From Yponomeuta sedellus (taxonomy: Eukaryota; Arthropoda; Insecta; Lepidoptera; Yponomeutidae): a stretch of DNA of 64,000 nucleotides. This document shows positions 34,349-44,612 of this stretch, in pieces (within the stretch, counting starts at the first letter, position 1; the number at the start of each line of letters is the position of its first letter). The position numbers and the translations under genes are program-made. A model generated the notes under the pieces. It did no database searches and had not been told where the DNA came from. It saw only the letters and a program-made list of their open reading frames with translations. Where the stretch lies: assembly GCA_934045075.1 (NCBI GenBank), contig OW203747.1:5119357-5183356 (forward strand), written 5' to 3'.

Positions 34349-34368
34349 CAGACATTAAATAACTGTCT
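34259..34368. repeat. (TA)33 microsatellite inside an inverted repeat
   Basis: The TA run covers 34279-34344. It is flanked by AGACAGTTATTTAATGTCTG (34259 on) and its complement ending at 34368, with one extra 4-nt unit on the right. A smaller hairpin CCCATATGT...ACATATGGG lies at about 34196-34230. Confidence 0.85.
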
Positions 34369-34639
34369 TAAAAGTCAGTTATAATGGCGTATCAGTGTAG
34401 TAAAAATCGTGACAATAACAGAGATAATCCCAAAAACACTACAAAATAGTTTCAGTACACCAAATATTCCTAGCACCATAGTTACATATCTACGGAAAGC
34501 GGCAATCTTCAACACCTGCCGCATTGTAAGAAAATTTCTTTCCACTGATTTAAATTAAAACATAAACAGCACTTGGCTCAGGCCCGTGCTCTTTATTAAA
34601 TACCTTTTTATGAAAATGAAAAGAGCAGAGCATGGCAGA

Positions 34640-34843
34640 GCATTTCTGGCATGCCTTAACTGCCATTACATGACAGCCAGCACCAACGGCTTAACGTGCC
34701 TTGCGAAGCACGGAAGCGCTCGGAAAAATGCCACTAGCGGTAGTCACAGGACGGTCACCCATCCTGCACCTAACCGTACCTGTTGTTGCTTAACTCAAGT
34801 GATTGATTCCAATCACTCGGTTCGACTAGGCCACGAGCGCTTC
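34640..34843 (-). repeat. Family S SINE, 3' half missing
   Basis: From CATGCCTTAACTGCCATTAC to the head end GAGCGCTT; includes GGTCACCCATCCTGCACCT. Confidence 0.85.
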
Positions 34844-34892
34844 AAAGCACCAATTAGTAATAATAATAGTGTGTGGTGTCGACTGAAATCGT

Positions 34893-35310
34893 TCCTTAAC
34901 ACCCGTATGACCCGTAAGACACTCCCCGTAGTTTTCCTCCACTCCACTCTTGCTCAACCGAGGAAAACAGTATTTTTAAACGTTTTTAATTTCCCCCAAT
35001 CGAGCTAGATTCTCACTCCAGTCGAGGAACCAACTGTCAAAGCTAAGGTTCCTCGGGACCTACCTATAAAGCCTCCTCGGGAAAGAAAAACTTCTGCCTG
35101 TCAAAACATAGCAGTGATATCGCCATTGCCAACATAAAAAACCAAATTCTCACTCGAGTTTAACCACAGATTATATTGATTGTACTCACTCGAGTACACT
35201 CCAAATACTGACTGGTAATACTAGCTCAAGGAAATGCGTCCACCTCTCCTCGACTCCCCTTCGTTGAGTATTAAGTCAAGGAGACTTTGAGGAACGTCTT
35301 GGAATACGGG
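34893..35310. mobile_element. MITE with ACACCCGTA inverted ends
   Basis: TTAACACCCGTAT near 34894 and ATACGGGTGTTA near 35300 are inverted. Adjacent TTA triplets on both sides are compatible with a 3-bp duplication, but the boundary is ambiguous by one base. Confidence 0.5.
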
Positions 35311-35528
35311 TGTTAGTCCCGTCCGCGAGTGGGTTAGTTCCAACCAGTCTCGCTAACCATCTGAGGCTGTTGGAATTGCGTGTGGACATGCTTCCGGCTA
35401 TCATGCAGAAGGCGGTGCTGCTTAATACAGCCCGGAGAGTCCCACATTTTCTGTCGCTCTGGCCTCCGGCCTCTTGGACTCCTCAGCCGAAGGGCGTCCA
35501 TCCGGCCGCTTTAGCCAGACGAGACTAA
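35310..35528 (+). pseudogene. Possible LINE coding remnant
   Basis: A 72-residue frame with VPSASGLVPTSLANHLRLLE, then MQKAVLLNTARRV.HFLSL. The MQKAVLLNTAR phrase is familiar from the C-terminal part of insect LINE polyproteins. There is no upstream catalytic part. The call rests on resemblance from memory and is tentative. Confidence 0.35.
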
Positions 35529-35534
35529 AGCCAG

Positions 35535-35998
35535 GTTTTCATGGTCTCAGTGCACTCGGTCCGAGTGCGCCATCCGAGTAAACTAATGCTTCTGATTTTG
35601 GTGTTTTAAAAACCTATTTAGAGGCTAAAAATACCACCCATGCCTGTACGTAATACAGTAAATATTATACTATTTTTATTTTTAATGCACTAACCCGTGC
35701 TAAGGACAATTTAAAAAACCTATTTAGAGGCTAAAAATTCCACCCATGCCGGGATTCGAACCCGCAACATCTGGCTATCCGTGCCAGCGCTCTTCCAATT
35801 GCCAGAGGTTGCGGGTTCGAATCCCGGCATGGGTGGAATTTTTAGCCTCTAAATAGGTTTTTTAAATTGTCCTTAGCACGGGTTAGTGCATTAAAAAGAA
35901 TATAATTATTTTGGTGCTGTCACGAAAAACCGTCCAATCAGAAGCATTAGTTTACTCGGATAGCGCACTCGGTCCGAGCGTACTAAGACCGTGAAAAC
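35535..35998. mobile_element. MITE with about 62-bp inverted ends, split by a family A SINE
   Basis: Arms 35535-35597 and about 35936-35998 share CACTCGGTCCGAG and AGTAAACTAATGCTTCTGATT in inverted order. Without the SINE (35604-35907) the loop is short. No coding. Confidence 0.8.
35604..35907 (+). repeat. Family A SINE inside a MITE
   Basis: Starts with the constant AAAAACCTATTTAGAGGC edge. It contains an antisense part, a second antisense unit and a turn to the sense core near 35808. The tail TTAGTGCATTAAAAAGAATA follows. ATTTTGGTG at 35595-35603 and 35908-35916 is the target duplication. Confidence 0.85.
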
Positions 35999-36666
35999 GC
36001 GGTATATCTTTTTTCCCCCTATAATAATAATAATAAGCCTTTATTTGCATGCAAAAATAGAGGATAAAATATAATAATTTGTAAATGTGAAAAAAAATAA
36101 AATTTAAAAATATTTATTAGTATAGAAACAACATTACAGAAACTGGATGAAGCCCTAGTTACCACACTAGGATTCCCTGTGTTGTGGTGAACTAGTCCCC
36201 TCCGCATGAAATATAACATGATTATTAATTATAGTATGCACTTAAGTATAATCAGTTGTTTCTCATAAGCATCTCATAAGAATAGGAAAGATGTAATATA
36301 TTTCTTGATTTGTCACTAAGGGAGAATTATAATTATCAAAAAATTTCATGCATACCAGACAACAATATTATCATTCACTCTACGACACTGTTTTTTTTGT
36401 AGAATCCTATGACATGCTACAGTCTATTTATTACTTCTCCAATTTAGTAAACAAGATTAAAGTATGACTTTTTAGTACAAAACTGCCATATTTCCATAAT
36501 TGAACACTATTTTAGATAACACGCTGCCAATTTTATAAACAAACTTCATGAGTTTGCGAGAAAATGTCTAGTTTAGGCATCTAATGTCAATTTTAAGGTT
36601 AGAATCTTGTTTACCAAATTGAACAAGTAAGAATAAATAAACTGTAGGTCCATTTGAGAACTAGCT
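35999..36666. other. Intergenic, no gene recognised
   Basis: AT-rich. The minus frame 36019-36219 has no domain. Confidence 0.45.
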
Positions 36667-36681
36667 AACTAAAACTTTATA

Positions 36682-36823
36682 ACATATTTTAAACTTTCGT
36701 GACTTGTACACATAGAATATTTTCGGGGCTTCTCTTCTCGTGACCACGATGACTGTAACGTCGTCAAAACGTCGAGGTAAAATAGCAATAAATTACTACG
36801 CGATTAAGCCCCGAAAATATTCT
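36682..36823 (+). repeat. Palindromic retroposon with 15-bp target duplication
   Basis: A 32-nt unique head is followed by arms AGAATATTTTCGGGGCTT (36714-36731) and the complement (36806-36823) around GACGTCGTCAAAACGTC-like sequence. AACTAAAACTTTATA flanks it at 36667-36681 and 36824-36838. Layout parallels family Z. Confidence 0.8.
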
Positions 36824-36838
36824 AACTAAAACTTTATA

Positions 36839-37750
36839 TTATGGAAACTTCCTGCTAAGGCAAGCTTTTTATTATTAACTTTTCATCAGTATTATAACTT
36901 CTTTTTTCATTTTTCTAACACTTTTCGCAGGCTCTCGCTTTCATTTCGTAATTGTTTTCAAAAACAATTTAAGCGATACTGAGTTTAACGGACGGAGAGA
37001 TCAATGTTAAAACAAGGCAAGCGCGGAATGACTTGCTCAGTTGGGTTCCGTAGGCACTTTCAGCAATAACAAGGCAGGCGTAGTGTTCAAGTTAATTTAA
37101 TCCAATTTATTTTCGCTCTTGATTTGTAAATTAAAACTTTAGTATTATTTATTTATTCAGTTTTGAGAATCATCAGCTTAAACTTGTATTAAATTAGTTT
37201 AGTCAAATTAGTTAATGTTAATTTAGTTTAACTTTATATTATTAAGCTGTGTTAGACTTGTTCTGGAATATTAATTATTTATTTATTTATAAAGTAATAA
37301 CGTAATTTTATTTTCACGCGTTCTCTACCGTAGATTGGTGATTTTCAGCACTGTGGTAATTTAACCTAGACTTTCTCGCTGAGAGAAGGCCTATGCCCTC
37401 CTCTGGGACATCTATAGGTTACATACCCTCTTTTCTCCGTATCTACTTTATTCTCATTTTTATCTCCTTTTATCTATATATTTATTTTATTCTATTCACG
37501 TTTTTTATTTTATATAAACAAATACAAATATCTTTATAGCAAGAATTCATACGAGATAGACCACAGAAGTCAACAAACTAGTGCCTTAATTACTAGCAAC
37601 AAACAAAAAAACATTATGAATAGGCTATTTGAGTTACAAAACACTAGGCTAGGCTACAAACTTGATCGTCTCCAAAACTTTTGCATACGCTCCGCAAATA
37701 TGACCACGTTTCTGAATTTCGTTCACAGCTCAAGTGGCTCCCAATCCGTT
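36839..37750. other. Intergenic, no gene recognised
   Basis: A repeat D-like fragment (GAGAGAAGGCCTATGCCC) lies near 37380. No coding seen. Confidence 0.4.
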
Positions 37751-37804
37751 ACGCAATATAGAATAGAAAGTATATGCGTATATACTTTCTGTTCTATATT
37801 GCGT
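37751..37804. repeat. 27-bp arm palindrome, one mismatch, no loop
   Basis: ACGCAATATAGAATAGAAAG... is mirrored to 37804 with one mismatched pair around TATGCGTATA. Confidence 0.85.
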
Positions 37805-38155
37805 ACTGTTTAATTCAGCTACTCCTTCCTATCTAAAAGAGCGCTTTGAGTTTCTACACTCCTCTCATATCCTTTCTCTTCGCTCTTCCCAAAACCTACT
37901 CCTAAAAATACCTTCCCATCACACCACCTTCTATAGCTGTTCACTGTGCAGGCAGTCCGACTATGGAATGCCTTACCGGTGGAGGTGCGGAAAGCCAAAA
38001 TACGCCAAAAAAAGCCAACTAATCTAGTCCAAACCATACAAAGGTTGTCTGGAAGAGATCACTTTTAGTGATAAGGCCGCCATCTGTACTCTTAGGTTAA
38101 GAAATATCTGTGTAATTTCCATTTTTATGTACAATAAAGTGTTATCTATTTCTCT
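37805..38155 (+). pseudogene. Jockey-like LINE C-terminal remnant and 3' UTR
   Basis: A broken frame includes FLSKRAL, and after stops TVQAVRLWNALPVEVRKAK, the ..VR..R.WN.LP..VR.. motif that closes many Jockey/CR1-type polyproteins. The 3' UTR GTTGTCTGGAAGAGATCACT, AATAAAGTGT and a short T-rich tail follow. A related UTR piece is at about 43596-43690. Truncated and inactive. Confidence 0.6.
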
Positions 38156-38398
38156 ATATATCTAGATAGATAAGCAGGTTGTTGAAAACCAACTTAAAGT
38201 TTTTGTTGGTTATTACAAGTACACAGAAAGTAATAATTTTAAAATAATTTGTGTATTTTTTTCTAAAAAAACAAAAAAAAACATTTAAAAATAAACCGCA
38301 AAAAGGCTTTTCAGCAATATGGCGTCGCACAGGAATCAGTGACGTCACTGGTTAGCATACAAACTAATTTCAAATCAACTCTCGGGTTCTCGGACCGC
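38156..38398. other. Intergenic
   Basis: AT-rich; the minus frame 38154-38348 has no domain. Confidence 0.4.
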
Positions 38399-38451
38399 TA
38401 TATTTACTGAGCTATGACTTCAGTATCTGAAGTCACAGCTCAGTAAATATA
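38399..38451. repeat. 24-bp hairpin, one mismatch
   Basis: Arms 38399-38422 (TATATTTACTGAGCTATGAC...) and 38428-38451, 5-nt loop. Confidence 0.85.
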
Positions 38452-39413
38452 CTACTAATCGACTAATAATCTATAAAATAATACTAATCGACCGTTTTCG
38501 ATAAAATTACTACAGATACAAAATACTCAAGTTTTATCCTGTTTTTTGCGGAAATGTCATTTTTTTTTAGTTAAAACATCTTAAATCGGTTTAAAACTCA
38601 TGATTAATTCAAATCTATTCAATTTCCTTTTTCTCACACAGTCAAACGATATCAAACGGGTTTTTTTACGTTTTTTTGTCCTCGTTTATCTAATGACTGC
38701 GGAACCCTGAAAACTGCTAACTTCGTCAGAACTTTGGTGTCTTCATTGAGTTGGAAAATTGAGCGCCCTGTAGGAAATCAATTTAAATATTCCTGTGAAA
38801 ATTTGAGTAAACACGGAGTAGATACAAAGGATGAAACGTGATACACTTACCTTGCCCGAAAGGTGGAGCTTTAAAGTAAAAAAGGGTAAATTAAAATCAA
38901 TTTTCTAAGTTGCCCAATAAGAGAAAATTATTATTAAAATGCTTAGTCGTTGTTATTTCACTATGCTCACAAATCACTCACAGTTGTTGAATGTCAAACT
39001 TTGTTTACAAGACTTCAGGTCTTCAAACCATAGACAAAAATGGCTGACCGCGGTTTTGGCTGTTTAGCCAAGAAAACTTTAAAATATATTTTTTGGTCTA
39101 ATGGAAGAGATATTTACCATTTAAGACTTACTTGCAAAGAGAGTCAATCTGCGGATTAAGGTATGTTAATATATACGCACGCCGGTTCCGGGTACTTTTT
39201 ATCTTCCCCTTTGCTAATAAATCCCCTGTTTGGTCGATTTATGTCCGCCAGGGTCGTCCCTTACCAACCCTTCCACTCACATTCGCAGTATATATTTTCG
39301 TCAATCTTTCTTCCTTCATCCTCTCCATATATCCAAATTATATACGTATAACTCCTGACCTTTTCACTTTCTGGGATACCAGTATTTTCCTTAACCAAAT
39401 ACTATGACAGATA
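38452..39413. other. Intergenic, no gene recognised
   Basis: The overlapping frames 39132-39407 and 39163-39351 lack recognisable domains. Confidence 0.4.
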
Positions 39414-39450
39414 CACACTCATCACATCCTGAATGGATGTGATGAGTGTG
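39414..39450. repeat. Perfect 16-bp hairpin
   Basis: CACACTCATCACATCC and its complement around a 5-nt loop. Confidence 0.85.
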
Positions 39451-39472
39451 CACACCCTCTGCTCAGTGGCTG

Positions 39473-39510
39473 AAACTCGAACCCAAGACTCCGGTCTTGG
39501 GTTCGAGTTT
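39473..39510. repeat. Perfect 17-bp hairpin abutting the CATA array
   Basis: AAACTCGAACCCAAGAC (39473-39489), loop TCCG, exact complement 39494-39510. The array begins at the next base. Confidence 0.85.
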
Positions 39511-39525
39511 CATACATACATACAC

Positions 39526-39564
<39 letters not shown>

Positions 39565-39748
39565 TACATACATACATACATACATACATACATACATACA
39601 TACATACATACATACATACATACATACATACATACATACATACATACATACATACATACATACATACATACATACATACATACATACATACATACATACA
39701 TACATACATACATACATACATACATACATACATACATACATACATACA

Positions 39749-39778
<30 letters not shown>
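39511..39778. repeat. CATA microsatellite with CACA interruption
   Basis: Tetranucleotide repeats of CATA/TACA, interrupted by CACACA near 39545-39562. On the minus strand it follows the LINE stop codon at 39831, so it is probably an expanded TATG LINE tail. Confidence 0.9.
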
Positions 39779-39784
<6 letters not shown>

Positions 39785-39830
39785 TATATATAGATCCCGA
39801 CCGTATTCGGCCACAGCGACTGGGATCTGA

Positions 39831-40052
39831 CTATTGAGGGCGGCGACGTTCGTGTGCCCTCTGGTGACTGACATAGCCAATTTTGGCAGCGAATGTGCGA
39901 CCACATTCCCTGCACGTCAGCACCCCTCCAACGTAATTATAATCAATGGCCGCAGGTGGTCGGGCCTTGAGCTCATCTCGCTTAGCATCGAGCTCTGTTC
40001 TGCGTTTTGACTCAAAGTCAAACACTTTGGTGCTCACAGTACGCCTCCACTC
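39831..40052 (-). pseudogene. LINE C-terminal fragment with C2H2 zinc finger
   Basis: The minus frame ends at the stop 39831-39833. It contains [31 protein letters not shown] and one classical finger [20 protein letters not shown] followed by H (C-x2-C-x12-H-x3-H). This single C-terminal finger after a basic linker is known from some LINE polyproteins in invertebrates. Upstream coding is replaced by the 40053-40230 CATA array, so only the tail of the protein is present. LINE origin is inference; the finger itself is clear. Confidence 0.6.
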
Positions 40053-40230
40053 CACATACATACATACATACATACATACATACATACATACATACATACA
40101 TACATACATACATACATACATACATACATACATACATACATACATACATACATACATACATACACACATACATACATACATACATACATACATACATACA
40201 TACATGCATACATGCATAAATACATACATA
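40053..40230. repeat. CATA microsatellite, second array
   Basis: About 178 bp of CATA repeats with a few CACA and CATG variants. The open frames read through it on both strands are artefacts of the repeat. Confidence 0.9.
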
Positions 40231-40981
40231 CATTTTACTTTCTTTCCATATAAGTTTTCCTAACATCTGTAATGTTTTATACAATCTTGTAATGCTGTGT
40301 ACCTGATGCTGGTGACGCGTCGAATATGATACTCTAGTAGATTGGGAGGCCTGGAAACCTAAGATACAGAACTCTTGATTTAGTGTAGGCTCCAGTCTTT
40401 CCACAAATAGTGCATTCTGTTGCTTTGTATCATTTATTCAATGTTTGTTTGGTATACGAATGTAATTTGTGGACAGAAAATAAACAAATATCTTATCTAA
40501 TCTTATCTTACTGTAGGCAAATGTTATGATATAAAAGCTTTTTATAATAATTCTATATACCAAACTGAACTATTGTAACCATAATATAAACAAAACGATA
40601 CACGGGAATATTATTCCTAACTCGAGTGGACGATTTGAATATCGAACACGAAGATAGGATAACCGCCGCTGCCTGCTGGCCACTTTTTGTCGCATCGCGA
40701 TTCGGCAACCCGATTGAAACAAGAAGAAAGATAGAAAACATTTATAGGCATGACGAAAGATTTTTAAATCCTTTTCCATAATGTGGGGACACATTTACTA
40801 TTTACAAACCTATATTTCAGTAGTAAATTAAAGTATAATGAAGCTTAGGCCATTTTTCTAAAATTATTTTAAATTTGCGGGAAAACAGCTCGCAGTGCCA
40901 TGGCGTCGAATCTTACGTTACGCCCAGCTAAAGAAACATCAAACGTCAAACACAGCACGGGTGAAGTTTACGAATGTTAGA
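40231..40981. other. Intergenic; LINE tail trace, no gene
   Basis: AATAAACAAATATCTTATCT and AATCTTATCTTACT near 40480-40510 look like a LINE 3' tail. The frames 40553-40741 and 40570-40794 have no domain. Confidence 0.4.
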
Positions 40982-41850
40982 GTGCTTTCACATATAGGCG
41001 TTTTTGTTGCGCGACTCCTAATCCATACATATTTACTGCATCGCGGCAGCCGCACGGTGGCCGCGCGTCAGAAGTGCGACTGCAGCGCTCTGAGCTTGCG
41101 GTGGCATGTAAGACGCGTAGTCGCGTGCAAACATTCGGCGTTAGATCAGTGTTGCAAGCACATGGGTATTGTATAGCAATTTTCTAAGGTTAACACGAGC
41201 AGTAGACATAATTAAAACTGTTGTTATACGGATTTATGCTCGTTTATTACATTTTTACAATTTTCCAACGTTTCGGCACTTTTTCAGGTGCCGTCAGTCA
41301 TCCGGGACCACGGCACCTGAAAAAGTGCCGAAACGTTGGGAAATTGTAAAAATGTAATAAACGAGCATAAATCCGTATAAAAACCGTTTTAATTATTGTA
41401 TAGCAAGTTGCAAATGACATAACTACGACATATAATTGATACATACTGAAATATCAAGAAAATATGAAATATCAAGAAAATATACATTCGGATGGTTAAA
41501 AAATCGTTTATTGTTTTGTATCCCTTTGGACACTGTTGTGTTATCACCATTTAGAGATAGATTTTTAAGTTATGGATCTACCCAATACTGCCTTTTTCGA
41601 CTTTGTATTCGACTACGATGGTGTCGGAGAAAAAAAAGGAGCAGCAATAACAATGTGTCTCCGTTAGAATATTGGAAATGAGCTAGTCACCTCAAGTTCA
41701 ACGCGCGTCTGCAGTGCTTGTGTGAAGCGCGACACTGTCGCTAGCGACAGCGGGCGCCGCGACTTAGACGCGCTACAACCGCTGTAATGTGATAGGATTC
41801 GGTGTGCAGCGCTGTAGTCGCATGACAAAAACGCCTATATGTGAAAGCGC
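40982..41850. mobile_element. Non-autonomous DNA transposon, GC-rich ends, split by family Z
   Basis: GCTTTCACATATAGGCGTTT at about 40984 is inverted at about 41827-41848. Subterminal GC-rich blocks lie near 41040-41130 and 41690-41780. A family Z copy sits inside at 41180-41393. Target duplication not resolved. hAT-like appearance is a guess. Confidence 0.6.
41180..41393 (-). repeat. Family Z palindromic retroposon, complete, with 13-bp target duplication
   Basis: Inverted tail (TTTTCTAAGGTTAACACGAG), then arms from about 41213 to 41385 around a GCCGTCAGTCATCCGGGACC-like loop, with near-perfect pairing over about 75 bp. TATTGTATAGCAA is present at 41167-41179 and 41394-41406. Confidence 0.9.
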
Positions 41851-41973
41851 CGAGTGTGATTGCTGTTTCAGTTAAAATGACTGAAAGCACTATTATAATA
41901 TAATCTTTTATTTGAATATATTGGTAGTCTCATTTTTTTTAAACTTAATAATTGTCTTAAATCCTTTTAATAT

Positions 41974-42079
41974 AGTATTTTCTAAGGTTAACACGAGCAG
42001 TAGACATAATTAAAAACGTTGGAAAATTGTAAAAATGTAATAAACGAGCATAAATCCGTATAAAAACAGTTTTAATTAT
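41974..42079 (-). repeat. Family Z retroposon, one arm only, with 13-bp target duplication
   Basis: The same inverted tail then jumps to a single arm (ACGTTGGAAAATTGTAAAAA ... CAGTTTTAATTA). ATCCTTTTAATAT flanks both sides (41961-41973, 42080-42092). Confidence 0.9.
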
Positions 42080-42360
42080 ATCCTTTTAATATGTTTTTTT
42101 TCCATAATATCGTTAAATTTTATTATTTGTTCCTATTATCACACCTATTGCTACAAATACACACACATAAAAATAACATAATCACGTCGATTGCGTCCCA
42201 ATTACTCACACCCATCTATTTCTACCTACAAAAGTGTGCTACCGATACTGTAAAGAAAAAATATTACAACAAACAACTACGTTTATATGGAACTATTGTC
42301 TACTTGAATCATAATTTTAACTTTTGTTATTTTATAAACTAACGCATGTTAACTTCTTTC

Positions 42361-42440
42361 TCTTCTTCAGGCTATATTAGTCCACTGCTGGACATAGCCC
42401 TCCCCTAATGAGCGCCATAGCGCAAGGTTGTGCCTTCATC
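42361..42440 (-). repeat. LINE 3' tail, minus orientation
   Basis: CTTCTTCAGGCTATATTAGT, CCACTGCTGGACATAGCCCT, inverse of the tail at 22944 and 44498. Confidence 0.65.
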
Positions 42441-42505
42441 TGCATGTTAACTACATTAACGAATTAATAATGCTCTTTTTTAGTGAACATAATGTGTATT
42501 ATATT

Positions 42506-42732
42506 CTTTTTAATGCACTAACCCGTGCTAGAGACAATTTTTAAAACCTATTTAAAGACTAAAAACTAAAAATCTGTACGTAATACAGAGAGCACGTATT
42601 ATAAAGAAGTTCGAAATTTCACTGATGTCTGTGGTCGCCCTTTAGCTCAGTTGGGAGAGCGCTGGCACGGTTATCCAGAGGTTGCAGGTTCAAGTCCCGG
42701 CATGGGTGGAATTTTTAGCCTCTAAATATTTT
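42506..42732 (+). repeat. Family A SINE, diverged copy
   Basis: A short antisense start (CTTTTTAATGCACTAACCCG) is followed by a sense unit with core CGCCCTTTAGCTCAGTTGGG and GGTTCAAGTCCCGG. Many substitutions; an older member, with a core slightly nearer to a real tRNA D arm. Confidence 0.75.
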
Positions 42733-43002
42733 TTTTTATTATATGTATTGTTCTTATGTGAATAAACGTTTTAAAGCATAAACCATAGTGTGAGTGAAGG
42801 TGTCATTGGACGCTGCATAACTCGTTTCATTACATAGATGCAAGGAACGAAGTCTTTGTCTTTAGTATTTAGTTTTCTTTTTGTTAATGTTTGTTACTTA
42901 TCTTTTTGCCTTAGTTATTTTTTGTTTTCTGATGACTTTGTTTTCTGAGCTATGTACATTTTTGAAGTTATTGTAGCAGCACCATTTGCTACCTTTGAAG
43001 GA

Positions 43003-43155
43003 AGACATCGTGAGGAAACCTGACTATTGAGGTGTTAAAATATCTGAGCGCTTGAAATTGCCAATCCGCGGTGGGCACGCGTGGTAATTTAGCCCATACT
43101 GTCTCTCTGAGAGAAGGCCTGTGATCTGCAGTAGATGTTTATAGGCTACTTGAAA
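43003..43155 (+). repeat. Dispersed repeat D
   Basis: GACATCGTGAGGAAACCTGA, CGCTTGAAATTGCCAATCCG, then GAGAGAAGGCCTGTGATCTG. See 22188-22330. Confidence 0.5.
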
Positions 43156-43732
43156 AACTGTGGTTGTAAAACAGGCCTTTTCTTTCTAGACCCATGTCAA
43201 GGCAATGGTTGCGTTTTCCTTGCAACAAAAAATTGCTAGAGCGTGGCGCCTGAAACCGGACAGGTGAACAGGGCTTCGGGTTTATCGGTTTTCTGCTCTC
43301 TCAGATTGGAGCAAACAAATAAAAAAGTACACCACTCTACCCGATTGCAAAACAAGGGAGGGATGTGTTACCTGTTTATGCCCGCGCCAAGGAAAAAATC
43401 CTGACTGATCTTGACGAATGAGTTATCGTATGAAAAGTTTTGATTTTGCGAGTATTATTGGGCTCCTGATGTACCAATAAATTGCATTAGCATTTTGGCA
43501 TATGACGTAAGTTTGTTTTTTTAGGTATGTCTTATTATGAATATATAATAAAAAAAAAAACTTTAATCTAAATAAAAGAAGGGAAACATAAATGGTTGTC
43601 TGAAAGAAATTACTTTTAGTAATAACACCGCCAATTGTACTGTTGTATGTTACTGTTTAAGTCTCTTATGTAATTCCTGGTAATAATGAATATTCTATCT
43701 ATCACAAAAATATTACACTATAGTTTGCTTTA

Positions 43733-43806
43733 TGGGAGGATGGCTCGATAACTTCTGATAGTAAAAGTTGCAGGTAGAGACCCGTGCCCCAGCACTGGGG
43801 ACATAG
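43733..43806 (+). repeat. Family S SINE, internally deleted fragment
   Basis: GGCTCGATAACTTCTGATAG joined to GAGACCCGTGCCCCAGCACT; middle of the body missing. Confidence 0.7.
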
Positions 43807-44142
43807 TGGTATTTTTGTGTTGTAAGCTTGTTTACATCTTCCTGATCTTACGTGTGTGAATGCTTTGAGTGACACTTCGCTGCTAAGCCTATTATGCATT
43901 TCTAACCTATTTTACACACCAATAAAGTATATAAAGACGAAAAAAAAACATTTAAATCTTTTTGACAGTAAGGTTTTTTGTTTGTATAATAAGATTTCCT
44001 GACAAAAAATTACGACTGAGCCACGCTGTAAAACGGACGAACAATCGAATCGCATCGGTGAAATCAATAAAATGAGACACTCAGCGACATTTTACAGCGT
44101 TCCACTGGGCTTTAAGTAATATTATTAATATAACTTGAAAAA

Positions 44143-44395
44143 GTGGCAGTGGGCTGACCATACCTCGCGAAGAACCGACAACCGTTGGAGTAAAGTGTTC
44201 TTTCTGGGCTCTTGAGTGGAAACCGCGATTCGGCAAACGTAGTGTAGGACGCCCTCCGACCAGGTGGGATGACGATCTGCGAAAAACTGCCGGCAGATGC
44301 TGGATGCGGCAAGCTGAAGACAGGGCGCTATGGCGCTCATTAGGGGAAGGCGATGTCCAGCAGTGGACTAATATAGCCTGAATATATAGATTTTA
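44143..44395 (+). pseudogene. RTE-like LINE C-terminal remnant, frameshifted
   Basis: Upstream frame WQWADHTSRRTDNRWSK, then a frame change. 44217-44381 reads WKPRFGKRSVGRPPTRWDDD, LRKTAGRCWMRQAEDRALWR and ...DVQQWTNIA with a stop. GRP..RW.DD..  ..AG..W...A.DR..W is the RTE-type C-terminal motif. The insertion is 5'-truncated. Confidence 0.75.
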
Positions 44396-44497
44396 GGCTT
44401 TTAGGCCAGTTTCTGAATTAAGAATTTCGCGAAGTTAATACTCAACTGTAGTGCTATCTCTTCGAAATTCAGCAAAGAGCGTGACAGAATGTTACTA

Positions 44498-44612
44498 AAA
44501 CTGGCGGCAGATGCTGCATGCGGCAAGCTCAAGACAGGGCGCTATGGCGCTCATTAGGGGAGGGCTATGTCCAGCAGTGGACTACATAATATAGCCTGAA
44601 GAAGAAGATAAT
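44498..44612 (+). repeat. Second, shorter copy of the same LINE 3' end
   Basis: ACTGGCGGCAGATGCTGCAT through TGTCCAGCAGTGGACTACAT and a GAAGAAGAAG tail. Confidence 0.7.

Noticed and set aside
34173..34358. Open frame of alternating Tyr-Ile
   Set aside because: Translation of the TA microsatellite.
39422..39915. Long overlapping open frames on both strands (tyrosine/isoleucine/histidine or tyrosine/valine/cysteine repeats)
   Set aside because: They are products of the CATA microsatellite, which has no stop codons in several frames.
39946..40404. Further long frames through the second CATA array
   Set aside because: Same microsatellite artefact; only the zinc-finger segment at 39831-40052 has real coding character.
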